Assembly: GCA_947627065.1 (NCBI GenBank)
Contig: CANQUN010000002.1
Span: 25,954-89,953, forward strand
Direction of reading: 5' to 3'
Length of the DNA stretch: 64,000 bases
DNA from: an uncultured Clostridia bacterium
Lineage (GTDB): Bacteria > Bacillota > Clostridia > Christensenellales > Borkfalkiaceae
Part shown: positions 16,746-23,816 of the stretch, piece by piece
Layout of the letters: the number at the start of each line of letters is the position of its first letter
Position numbering within the stretch: position 1 is the first letter of the stretch
Translations under genes and position numbers: made by a program
Notes under the pieces: generated by a model
Databases searched by the model: none
What the model saw: only the letters and a program-made list of their open reading frames with translations
Told to the model about the DNA's origin: nothing

Positions 16746-17375
16746 ATGGTAGAAAACTATCTCAGTGCAGACGGCGAATGTGAGGTGGAAACAGTCATCG
16801 AACGCTCGCGGTTTATTACCCGCGTTGCGAGAATTGAAAGCGAGGACGGCGCCCGCGCCTTTATAGAAAAGGTCAAAAAGCAGCATTCCGCCGCCACGCA
16901 CAACTGTTTCGCCTACGTCGCCTCCGAGGACGGGAACATAATGAAGTTTTCGGACGACGGAGAGCCTCAGGGTACGGCGGGTATGCCCATGCTCGAGGTT
17001 CTGCGTTCCCGCCGTCTCGCCATGACCGCCGCCGTCGTAACCCGCTACTTCGGCGGAATAAAGCTGGGAGCGGGCGGCCTTGTCAGGGCTTATTCGTCGT
17101 GCGTCGCCGCTTGTCTCGACGCGGCAAACATAGTTTCCAACGAACGTTCGGTAGAACTCAAAATAGATTTGAGTTACGATCTGTACCCCGTGTTCATGCG
17201 ATTCGTGTCGGATAAAAAGGCGGTTATTCTCTCCTCCGATTTTTCGGACGGAGTGGCGATAACCTGCGTTTTACCGCACGTTTTCAAAAAAAGTTTCATT
17301 CTCGGGCTGAACGACGCCCTTTTGGGAAAGGGTAAAATAACGTCGGGTGCCGAATATTTTTACAGGTATAAATGA
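16746..17375 (+). CDS. IMPACT/YigZ family protein
   Basis: 209 aa from the ATG at 16746; a GTG at 16740 in the same frame is an alternative and neither has a strong RBS. The UPF0029 N-terminal domain is clear: ERSRFI near 21, HNCFAY near 50, SDDGEPQGTAGMPML near 64 and RYFGGIKLGAGGLVRAYS near 95. The C-terminal ~65 residues fit the DUF1949 domain. Family knowledge: YigZ/YvyE proteins are conserved and of uncertain biochemical role. The stop overlaps the recX start by 4 bp. Confidence 0.9.
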   Translation: MVENYLSADGECEVETVIERSRFITRVARIESEDGARAFIEKVKKQHSAATHNCFAYVASEDGNIMKFSDDGEPQGTAGMPMLEVLRSRRLAMTAAVVTRYFGGIKLGAGGLVRAYSSCVAACLDAANIVSNERSVELKIDLSYDLYPVFMRFVSDKKAVILSSDFSDGVAITCVLPHVFKKSFILGLNDALLGKGKITSGAEYFYRYK

Positions 17376-17989
17376 AAACCGTTACCGCCATAACCCAACA
17401 GAAGGACCCCAAGAGGTGCAACATTTTCCTCGACGGCGAATTTTTCTGCGGCCTCCCGCTCGAAACGGTGATGAAGTGCCGCATCAAGGTGGGCATGACC
17501 ATAGACAGCGAGGAACTCGAAAAGATTCAGTTAGACAGCGAACTGCTCGCCGCCACCGACAAGGCAATGTCCTACCTCACGGGTTCGGTTAAGACCGAAA
17601 AACAGGTGCGCGACTACCTCAGGGGCAAGGGTTACACCCCGCTCGTCGTCGGCCACGTCGTGGAAAAACTCAAGGGCTACTCGCTGATTGACGACGCCGA
17701 GTACGCCCGCCGTTACGTGGAAACCTATTCGGGCAAGAAGGGCGCCCGCCTCATGCTCATGGAACTTAAAACCAAGGGCGTCTCCGCCGAGATTGCCGAA
17801 CGGGCTGTTGACGCGGTTGACGACCAGACCGAAGCGGCCTACCGCATAGCCGTAAAGTACACCAAGGGTAAGACTCCCGACCGAGAAGGCCTGCAAAAAC
17901 TTTACAGGTACCTCTTGTCCAAAGGCTTTTCTTATGATGAAGCGCGCGCCGCCGCCGACCGCCTCGGCAGCAGCGACGACGGATTTTGA
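17372..17989 (+). CDS. recX: RecX regulatory protein
   Basis: 205 aa, starting in ATGA overlap with the previous stop. Three-helix RecX repeats are recognisable: ALxYLTGSVKTEKQVRDYLRGKGY near 68, LKGYSLIDDAEYARRYVETYSGKKG near 100 and LMxELKTKGVSAEIAERAV near 130. A final LYRYLLSKGFSYDEARAA follows. Known role: RecX binds RecA filaments and inhibits recombinase activity. recA is not in the window. The N-terminal ~60 residues match the extra domain of Bacillota RecX proteins. Confidence 0.92.
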   Translation: MKTVTAITQQKDPKRCNIFLDGEFFCGLPLETVMKCRIKVGMTIDSEELEKIQLDSELLAATDKAMSYLTGSVKTEKQVRDYLRGKGYTPLVVGHVVEKLKGYSLIDDAEYARRYVETYSGKKGARLMLMELKTKGVSAEIAERAVDAVDDQTEAAYRIAVKYTKGKTPDREGLQKLYRYLLSKGFSYDEARAAADRLGSSDDGF

Positions 17990-18458
17990 AATAACAACCG
18001 CCATAAAACCGCTTTGCTCGGTGCACCACTATCCGCAATTAAAACCCGCCGCGTCTTTGCATTTGCAACGCCGCGGGTAAAACTCAAAATCAGCCGCACT
18101 CGCCATGTCTCAACGCCGTTTTCCGAAAACCGAAAACGGCGTTTAATGTGCGAAAAAGGCCACTTCTTGCAATTTCCGCCCTTCAACAAGTCCTCCCGAA
18201 AGATTATTCGCCCTGCCAACACAACCGCTTAAACAATACCCGCCCGTCGTTTATACCGTCCGCTCAATTCGCCCGCCCGCAAGCCTCGTCAACGCCGCCC
18301 GCGGCTCGCTTTTTGTCTGCTCTCAATCCGATTCCCGCAACCCGCAAAACCATTTCTTCCAGCCGGTTCCGCACTACCCGCCGACCGTTCCGATAAAAAC
18401 CAAAGACAAAAATTATAAAAACACCCGTCATACGCTTGCGTTTTTTTGCGGAGGGGAG
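17990..18458. other. Intergenic region between recX and the FMN riboswitch
   Basis: No gene is supported. It contains a perfect 12-bp stem-loop at 18113-18144 and, immediately after it, a dispersed-motif copy at 18142-18166. The rest is A/C-rich on the plus strand without recognisable elements until the riboswitch promoter. Confidence 0.5.
18113..18144. terminator. Stem-loop abutting a dispersed-motif copy
   Basis: Perfect 12-bp stem AACGCCGTTTTC with its complement and an 8-nt loop, ~125 bp after recX. A motif copy starts at its 3' edge. It could end the recX transcript, but the T-tract is only GTTTAA. Confidence 0.45.
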
Positions 18459-18464
18459 TATAAT
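18436..18464 (+). promoter_or_regulatory. Promoter of the FMN-riboswitch/ribU transcript
   Basis: -35 TTGCGT (18436-18441), 17-bp spacer, -10 TATAAT (18459-18464). The predicted start (~18471) coincides with the first paired base of the riboswitch. Confidence 0.8.
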
Positions 18465-18470
18465 TAAAAA

Positions 18471-18580
18471 AAATCTTTGGGGCGGGGTGCAATTCCCTAC
18501 CGGCAGTTAAAGTCTGCGAGCTTCGGCCGATGCGGTGAAATTCCGCAACCGACGGTACAGTCCGGATGGAAAAAGATTTT
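18471..18580 (+). ncRNA. FMN riboswitch (RFN element)
   Basis: The conserved RFN blocks are present in order: a P1 strand AAATCTTTGGGGC, GGGTGCAATTCCCTACCGGC, AGTCTGCGAGC, a variable hairpin, GGTGAAATTCCGCAACCGAC, GTACAGTCCGGATGG, and the closing P1 strand AAAGATTT. It binds FMN. The next gene is ribU, so the switch should lower riboflavin uptake when FMN is plentiful. A strong terminator hairpin follows within 16 bp, which supports transcriptional control. Confidence 0.96.
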
Positions 18581-18595
18581 AAGACGATTCTTTCC

Positions 18596-18623
18596 GCCCC
18601 CGATATGTATTCGGGGGCATTTT
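18596..18623 (+). terminator. Riboswitch expression-platform terminator
   Basis: 8-bp perfect G+C-rich stem GCCCCCGA with its complement, 7-nt loop, then ATTTTC. Position right after the RFN P1 helix fits ligand-induced termination; the T-tract is short. Confidence 0.7.
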
Positions 18624-18631
18624 CATCCGGA

Positions 18632-19080
18632 GGTTCCGCCGCATATATGCTACGCAATACGGTGTCAAACTTCGCTTGCCTCGGGTCATTTACGCAAAGT
18701 AAACTCCCCGTCGGCAACGCTCGCTTTCCTTGTCTTGCTTGCGTCTCTGCACCGGAAAGCGGGCACGGAAAAGTTCCGCCGCATATCCGCCGCGCAATAC
18801 GGTGCCATCGCTTGCCTCGGGTCATTTACGCCGAGTAAACTCTCCGTCGGCAACGCTCGCTTTCCTTGTCTTGCTTGCATCTCTGCACCGGAAAACGGGC
18901 ACGGAAAAGTTCCGCCGCATATATGCATCGCAATACGGTGTCAAACATCGCTTGCCTCGGGTCATTTACGCCAAGTAAACTCCCCGTCGGCAACGTTCGT
19001 TTTCCTTGTCTTGCTTGCGTCTCTGCACCGGAAAGCGGGCACGGAAAAGTTCCGCCGCACATCTGCTACGCAATACGGTG
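18632..19080 (+). repeat. ~140-bp tandem repeats in the ribU leader
   Basis: Three full units and partial ends with start points (GCAATACGGTG) at about 18654, 18794, 18930 and 19070, giving periods of 140, 136 and 140 bp. Units are >90% alike by eye and each contains GGTCATTTACGC, a CGTCGGCAACG phrase and a possible GCTTTCC/GGAAAGC stem. Open frames through them translate as repetitive Arg/Ser/Cys-rich peptides and have no RBS, so I treat them as non-coding. They lie wholly between the riboswitch terminator and ribU. Confidence 0.85.
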
Positions 19081-19081
19081 C

Positions 19082-19175
19082 AAAACCCCCTAAATCTCAC
19101 AAAAAGCCACTCCTTGGCCCTTCCCGAGGAGGGGCCGGCGAACGGAGTGAGACTGAGGTGGGCAATGTAAGTAGC
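19082..19175 (+). repeat. Dispersed motif followed by a second repeat element
   Basis: 19082-19106 is a reverse-orientation copy of the ~25-bp motif. 19108-19175 is a different element: a hairpin around CCC-GAGG-AGGGGCC (19116-19136) followed by GGCGAACGGAGTGAGACTGA and GGTGGGCAA. A sister copy of this second element lies at 23277-23330. Confidence 0.7.
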
Positions 19176-19265
19176 GCGGCGCAACACGGTGCCTCTATCA
19201 CCATCGTAGCGCCGGAAAGCAGGGACAGATTTAACACCGCCAAGCCCCGAAGGAAGGAGTCAATC

Positions 19266-19826
19266 ATGTCGGTTAAAAACAAGGTTCGCTTCACAGCGTC
19301 CCGCATCGCCTTCGTGGCGATGTTCACCGCGCTTGCGTTTGCGGTTTCTTTCCTGCATTTCCCCATCTTTCCCGCCGTGCCATTTCTCGAATTGGATTTC
19401 TCAAACGTGTTCTTCATGATAGAGGGGTTCATCTTCGGTCCTGTGGAAACGCTCGTCTCCATAGCCGCCAAAGAACTGCTGTGCCTGCTCAAGACAAGCT
19501 CGGGCGGCGTGGGCGAACTTGCCAACTTCATCATGTCCGCGGCTTACATAATCGTGCCGTCGGTGGCGTACAGGTTCGCCAAGGGGCGCTGGGTAGTGCT
19601 GCTGTTTCTTCTAATCGGGTGCGAAGTACAGGTCGGCTCGTCCTTCCTCGTCAACCGTTACATCACGTTCCCGTTTTACGGCATAGCGGAAATGTTCATG
19701 GAAGTGTGGCCGTTCGTAATTTACTTCAACATAATAAAGAGCGTGGCGATAAGTGTCATCGTGTTCTTCGTCTATAAACCGCTGTCCCGCTTTATAAAAT
19801 CGGTGTCGGCAAAATTTTCGGGCTGA
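19266..19826 (+). CDS. ribU: Riboflavin ECF transporter S component
   Basis: 186 aa from the ATG at 19266, which has an AAGGAAGGAGT RBS. A much longer open frame starting inside the riboswitch is rejected. Six hydrophobic segments are visible, and the FLELDFSNVFFMIEGFIFGP segment (residues ~40-59) is typical of RibU substrate-binding subunits. It imports riboflavin together with the shared ECF module (EcfA/A'/T), which is not in the window. Control by the upstream FMN riboswitch supports the substrate assignment. The 5' leader is unusually long (~680 nt). Confidence 0.93.
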   Translation: MSVKNKVRFTASRIAFVAMFTALAFAVSFLHFPIFPAVPFLELDFSNVFFMIEGFIFGPVETLVSIAAKELLCLLKTSSGGVGELANFIMSAAYIIVPSVAYRFAKGRWVVLLFLLIGCEVQVGSSFLVNRYITFPFYGIAEMFMEVWPFVIYFNIIKSVAISVIVFFVYKPLSRFIKSVSAKFSG

Positions 19827-19996
19827 AACTTCCGCCCCGAATGCGGGAATAATTCCCCGTGTTCATTGAATCAATGTCCCGCACTTACCAAAGTCGAGTC
19901 CGCACGCCGCTTTTCGGGCACGCGCCGCCCGCACGCCGCAGATTTCGCGCAGTCCATAACCCGCACCGTCCGCACGTCGGACAATAAGGAGAAAAA

Positions 19997-21580
19997 ATGG
20001 CAAACATCTTTGATTATATAATCTGGAGGGGAGACCTTCCGTTCGCTTCCGCGCCCGTGTGCAACGCCGATTACGTCGCCCTGTCGCAGATTGCGCTGCT
20101 CGATCTGTCGGGCGTCATTCCCAAACGCGGCAGCGTAACGCTGGGCGACGCTTACGCCCGTTTCCTTTCCAAAAAGAGCGGAAAGATAGGTTATATAATC
20201 CCCGAGGACATCAAGGCGCTTTTTGAAAAAATGGCCGATTCTTCGCGATTCAGGCCACTTTTGCTCCACCATTACGTCGATGAAGTGGACATTGAAACGG
20301 ACACGCAGTTTTCGGCTCTCACCCTCGACGACCCAAAGTCGCGCACGCGGTTTGTCGTGTTCAGCGGCACGGACGACACCTTGGCCGGCTGGAAGGAAAA
20401 CTTCAACCTGCTCTACCGCACGCCCACCGTCGCGCAGATAAGGTCGGTGCGATATCTCGATTCTCAGGCCGAAGATTTCGACGGGGACATCTACGTCCTC
20501 GGCCACAGCAAGGGCGGGCATCTGGCCATGTATTCGTCGCTCGGGTGCAAAAAACCCAATGCCGACAAGATAAAAAAGATAATCAACCTCGACGGCCCGG
20601 GTATGCCCGACGGCTTAAAGCGCAAGAAACTAAACGCCGACATCTACTCCAAAACCGAGGCCTTCCTCCCGCAATCGTCCATAATCGGCAGGCTGTTTGA
20701 ACACGGCGAAACCTTCCACATAGTCCACAGCAACGCCAAGGGGCTGTTCCAGCACGACTGTTTTTCCTGGGAGATTCTCGGTCCCGACATCGTGCGCGAA
20801 CCGAGTTTTGACGAGGACGGCGAAGGGGTGGACGCGTGCTTCCGCACAGTCATCGCCGAACTTACGGCAGATGAAAAGGAGTTTTTTGTGGAAAGCCTGT
20901 TCGGGTTGATGTACTCGACGGGGGCGACCACGCTCACCGAACTTGTGGCCAACACACGCGAGTTCGTCAGGCTGTGGCTGCGCGCCGACGGCGAGACCAA
21001 AAAGTCCCTGAATCGCGTGTTATTGCTGTTTTTGAAGGACAAATATTTCAGGAAATGTATCTTTGAAACCTTCAAGGAAATGCGCAAGAACACCCGTTCG
21101 GGTGAAGCCGCCCGTCTGGAAGAAGAGGCCGCCGCTCTCGTCTCCGCCGCCGAACGGGAGGACGCCGTTCAGCCCGTTTCCGCTCCCGCAGAGTCTGAAA
21201 AGAAAGCCAAGCCCGCCCGCAAGAAGGCCGAAAAGAAGGCCAAGCCGAGCGCGGATACGGCAGCCAAAGAGGCCGAACCGAAGCCCGTGGAAGAAGGGGA
21301 AAAGGCCGATTCCTTTGCGAAAAAGGCGGCTAATCGCAAAAAGTCCGCCTCTCATGCGGCAGAATCTCCCGCGGCCGAACCCGCCGCAAAGCCCGCTGCA
21401 AAACCCGCACCCGCCGAGCAAAAGGCGGCCGCAGCACCCAAAACCAAAAAATCCGACGCAAAGAACCCTGTGGCCGCCAAAAAATCCGCCGTCAACGCTC
21501 CCGCAAGCACTGCAAAACAACCCGCGACAGGCAAAAAAACGCCCGCGGCAAAGAACGCCGCGGGACGCAAGAAAAAATAA
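19997..21580 (+). CDS. DUF2974 alpha/beta-hydrolase with histone H1-like C-terminal tail
   Basis: 527 aa, ATG at 19997 with GGAGAAAAA RBS. Residues ~1-370 match the DUF2974/Mbeg1-like lipase-type fold: FVVFSGTDDTLAGWKENF near 116 and the nucleophile elbow GHSKGGHL near 171. The N-terminal 'IFDYIIWRGDLPF' is also typical. Residues ~375-527 are low complexity and rich in Ala, Lys and Pro (KPAAKPA, KKAEKKAKP), like histone H1 or Hc1 tails. Family members are presumed intracellular esterases or lipases of unknown substrate. The basic tail suggests nucleic-acid or anionic-polymer binding (inference). Two dispersed-motif copies lie inside the frame, at 20239 and 21314. Confidence 0.85.
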   Translation: MANIFDYIIWRGDLPFASAPVCNADYVALSQIALLDLSGVIPKRGSVTLGDAYARFLSKKSGKIGYIIPEDIKALFEKMADSSRFRPLLLHHYVDEVDIETDTQFSALTLDDPKSRTRFVVFSGTDDTLAGWKENFNLLYRTPTVAQIRSVRYLDSQAEDFDGDIYVLGHSKGGHLAMYSSLGCKKPNADKIKKIINLDGPGMPDGLKRKKLNADIYSKTEAFLPQSSIIGRLFEHGETFHIVHSNAKGLFQHDCFSWEILGPDIVREPSFDEDGEGVDACFRTVIAELTADEKEFFVESLFGLMYSTGATTLTELVANTREFVRLWLRADGETKKSLNRVLLLFLKDKYFRKCIFETFKEMRKNTRSGEAARLEEEAAALVSAAEREDAVQPVSAPAESEKKAKPARKKAEKKAKPSADTAAKEAEPKPVEEGEKADSFAKKAANRKKSASHAAESPAAEPAAKPAAKPAPAEQKAAAAPKTKKSDAKNPVAAKKSAVNAPASTAKQPATGKKTPAAKNAAGRKKK

Positions 21581-21612
21581 AAAAGCGGCCTTTTTCTCAC
21601 AAAAAGCCGCAA
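21581..21612. terminator. Bidirectional terminator built from a dispersed-motif copy
   Basis: On the minus strand the stem GCGGCTTTTT pairs with AAAAAG-GCCGC (one bulge) around GTGAG and is followed by TTTTTTATTTTT, a strong factor-independent terminator for the ttcA-like gene. On the plus strand it begins at the hydrolase stop codon. The motif core TGTGAGAAAAAGG forms the loop and right arm. Confidence 0.8.
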
Positions 21613-21635
21613 AGCCGAGGCCTCGTCCGTCGGCT

Positions 21636-22367
21636 TTATCTTTTTGCCGCGGGAAAGAGGTTGTACCTTTCGGGGTGGGTTATGGCCGAAAAGATTCTCT
21701 CCTTGACGGCGGGGTTTTCCTTTCTCAGCGACTCCACAAACTGTTTGACCCTCTCCCGCTGCGTGTGCTTGTCGGCGGGGCAGGGGTTGTGAAAGACGGG
21801 TTTGTCCTTTGCAAACGCCGCAACGTCGCACTCGTTTATGTAGAGCATGGGGCGTATGAGGGTTATGTGCGTCCTTGACATTTCCGAAACGGGGGAGAAG
21901 GTGGAAAGCCTTCCCTCGTAAAACATGCTGAGGAAAAAGGTCTCTATGAGATCGTCGGCGTGGTGGCCGAGCGCAAGTTTGTTGCAGCCGAGTTCCGCCG
22001 CCGCATTGCACAGCGCGCCCCGCCGCATCTTTGCGCACAGGCTGCAGGGATTTTTTTCCTTTCTCACGTCAAAAATTATCTCGGCAATGTCCGTCTTTAC
22101 GGCGTGAAAGGCAACGCCCAGCCCCTCGCACATGTCGGCAACGGCTTCAAGTTCCTTGGCGTCGGCATTCTTAAAACCCATGTCCACGTGAATTGCCTTA
22201 AGCGAAAAGGGAGCGGGGTAAAACCGTTTAAGCCCCGCCATCAAGTGGAGGAGCGTAACGCTGTCCTTTCCGCCCGAAAGCCCCACGGCTATCGAATCGC
22301 CCGCCGAAATCATGTCGAATTCCTCAACCGCCCTGCGCGTGGGGGATAAAAGTTGCTGAAGGGTCAT
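21636..22367 (-). CDS. TtcA-family tRNA 2-thiolation ATPase
   Basis: 243 aa from the ATG at 22367, which has an upstream GGAGG; an ATG 33 bp earlier lacks an RBS. The PP-loop SGGKDS lies near residue 31, and a CSLC pair (near 108) plus LGHHADDLIETFFLS (near 132) match the TtcA group of N-type ATP pyrophosphatases. These thiolate C32 of tRNAs using an Fe-S cluster; TtcA-like relatives in Bacillota can have other tRNA targets, so the exact product is open. It is transcribed divergently from the next gene. Confidence 0.85.
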   Translation of the reverse strand: MTLQQLLSPTRRAVEEFDMISAGDSIAVGLSGGKDSVTLLHLMAGLKRFYPAPFSLKAIHVDMGFKNADAKELEAVADMCEGLGVAFHAVKTDIAEIIFDVRKEKNPCSLCAKMRRGALCNAAAELGCNKLALGHHADDLIETFFLSMFYEGRLSTFSPVSEMSRTHITLIRPMLYINECDVAAFAKDKPVFHNPCPADKHTQRERVKQFVESLRKENPAVKERIFSAITHPERYNLFPAAKR

Positions 22368-22393
22368 ATAATTAAACGTCCTCCTGAAAATTG

Positions 22394-22422
22394 TTGCCAT
22401 TTATCGCCGCGTGTGATATAAT
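22394..22422 (+). promoter_or_regulatory. Promoter of the small multidrug export gene
   Basis: -35 TTGCCA (22394-22399), 17-bp spacer, -10 TATAAT (22417-22422), ~38 bp before the chosen ATG with its GGAG RBS. Confidence 0.78.
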
Positions 22423-22466
22423 CTATGATACAACAAAAAGCGGTTTTTTTCAATCGTTTGGAGAAT

Positions 22467-23141
22467 ATGATTACCAAAATTACCGAAACTTTAATAGAAT
22501 TTTTTCTCAAACTCACGGGCGGAAACGGCAGCCTTACGGTCGTGCTCGTTTCCATGTTTCCGCTCATAGAACTCAAAGGGGCCATTCCCGTGGGCGAAAG
22601 GCTCGGGTTGGAACTGTGGCGTTCGGCGCTCATGGCGTACGTCGGCTCCACGCTCGTCGCGCTGCCCATCTTCTTTCTGCTCATTCCTCTCTTCAACCTG
22701 CTCAAGAGGTGGAAGCCGCTGTCCCGCTTCGTCTCAAAGGTAGAAAACGTGTTCCTCCGCCGTGCCGAACGCATATCCTCGGGCAAGGACAAACAGGCCG
22801 CCGCAAGGAGAATGCTGACCCTCGGCGTGTTCGCCTTCGTCGCCGTTCCGCTGCCTCTCACGGGCGTGTGGACGGGCACCGCCATTGCCGCATTCCTCGG
22901 TCTCCGCTTCCGCGAGGCCGCGCCCGCAATAGTTCTCGGCAACCTCATCGCAGGCTCTGTAATAACCCTCCTGACCTTCCTTTTCAGACAGTACGTGGAC
23001 ATAATAATCTTCGCAATCTTCGTCGCGGCAATCGTCATGCTCGCCGTGTTTATAATTAAAGTCGCGGTCTCCAAGCCCGGCAAAGACAAGGCGGAAGCGG
23101 GCAAAGAAGAAGGGGGCGCCTCGGACAAAAACTCTCAATAA
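22467..23141 (+). CDS. Small multidrug export (COG2426) family membrane protein
   Basis: 224 aa from the ATG at 22467 (TTGGAGAATATG); an upstream in-frame ATG at 22425 falls at the promoter -10/start site and is rejected. Four or five membrane segments are visible. The first carries SMFPLIELKGAIPVG, typical of PF06695. A VPLPLTGVWTGTAIAAFLG segment lies near 129, and the tail is Lys/Glu-rich. Family transport function is poorly established despite the name. A dispersed-motif copy begins exactly at the stop codon. Confidence 0.85.
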   Translation: MITKITETLIEFFLKLTGGNGSLTVVLVSMFPLIELKGAIPVGERLGLELWRSALMAYVGSTLVALPIFFLLIPLFNLLKRWKPLSRFVSKVENVFLRRAERISSGKDKQAAARRMLTLGVFAFVAVPLPLTGVWTGTAIAAFLGLRFREAAPAIVLGNLIAGSVITLLTFLFRQYVDIIIFAIFVAAIVMLAVFIIKVAVSKPGKDKAEAGKEEGGASDKNSQ

Positions 23142-23446
23142 TGCGCGAAAAAGGCCACTTTTGAGATTTTGGCGCAATCCCTGCCCCTGTCGTGTTTTTT
23201 ACCCGCATTGACGGACAAAAACGGCGATAATGTGTGAAAAAGGCTACTTATAGATTTCATCATCCGCACACCCGTCCATTGGCCCCTCCCGAGGAGGGGC
23301 TGGCGCGCACGCGCCTGAGGTGGGCAACGCCCTCAACCCCGACCGACAACTCAGTTTTTTGTGCGGAACGGCCGTTAGTCTCGTTCCTGTCAAAGGCTCG
23401 TGATTTTATTAAAACCCTCAATAATGCGTGATAAAGGCCACTTTTG
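23138..23446 (+). repeat. Three dispersed-motif copies and a second repeat element
   Basis: Motif copies in forward orientation at 23138-23163, 23228-23252 and 23422-23446. The first and third share the phrase CCTCAATAATGCG or CTCTCAATAATGCG just before the core. Between them, 23277-23330 is the sister of the 19108-19175 element: hairpin GCCCCTCC-CGA-GGAGGGGC (23282-23300) and a second GGCGCG/CGCGCC stem, then TGAGGTGGGCAAC. Confidence 0.75.
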
Positions 23447-23633
23447 CGGTTTTTATAGTTACCTCACAGCGCACGCCACCCGCATCTGTTTTACACATGG
23501 CACCCCGCACACCCGACAAACGGCATGCTTGTTATAAACACAAGCCTTGTCCAACCCGCGCACGCAATCCATACCAGACGCGCACAACTCTTGCAACCTA
23601 CACAAACGCAACGTCAAACAATTACGATATATA

Positions 23634-23670
23634 AAAGACGTAGGCGGCCGAAAGGCCGCCTACGTCTTTT
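23634..23670. terminator. Strong bidirectional terminator
   Basis: A 17-bp perfect stem (AAAAGACGTAGGCGGCC and complement) closed by a GAAA tetraloop, ending in TTTT on either strand. It lies downstream of potD. Confidence 0.88.
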
Positions 23671-23718
23671 ACTCCTGCCGCGTCGCGGGATAAAGAGTTT
23701 GGTTTTTACACGCCATAA

Positions 23719-23746
23719 TTTAACCCGCACATCGGTGCGGGTTAAA
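23719..23746. terminator. Second hairpin downstream of potD
   Basis: 12-bp perfect stem TTTAACCCGCAC with its complement and loop ATCG, ~70 bp after the potD stop. It lacks a long T-tract, so it may act as a 3'-end stabiliser or a first terminator. Confidence 0.6.
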
Positions 23747-23816
23747 GCATATTGGCACGTTTTTGAAAGTGCGATTATCAAACGGCTATGCCAAAGGGCG
23801 GCTTGCCGAAACGGGT

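Larger units (their letters stand above)
23447..23816. other. Convergent intergenic region with two hairpins
   Basis: No gene is supported here; short frames lack RBS and homology. It contains the terminator pair at 23634-23670 and 23719-23746 that closes the polyamine transporter operon from the right and the upstream transcript from the left. Confidence 0.6.

Noticed and set aside
18632..19080. CRISPR array in the ~140-bp repeats
   Set aside because: Units are contiguous and similar over their whole length, with no unique spacers and no cas genes.
18477..19265. N-terminal extension of ribU reading through the FMN riboswitch and repeats
   Set aside because: The frame crosses a structured riboswitch and terminator; the ATG at 19266 has its own strong RBS and gives a normal-length RibU.
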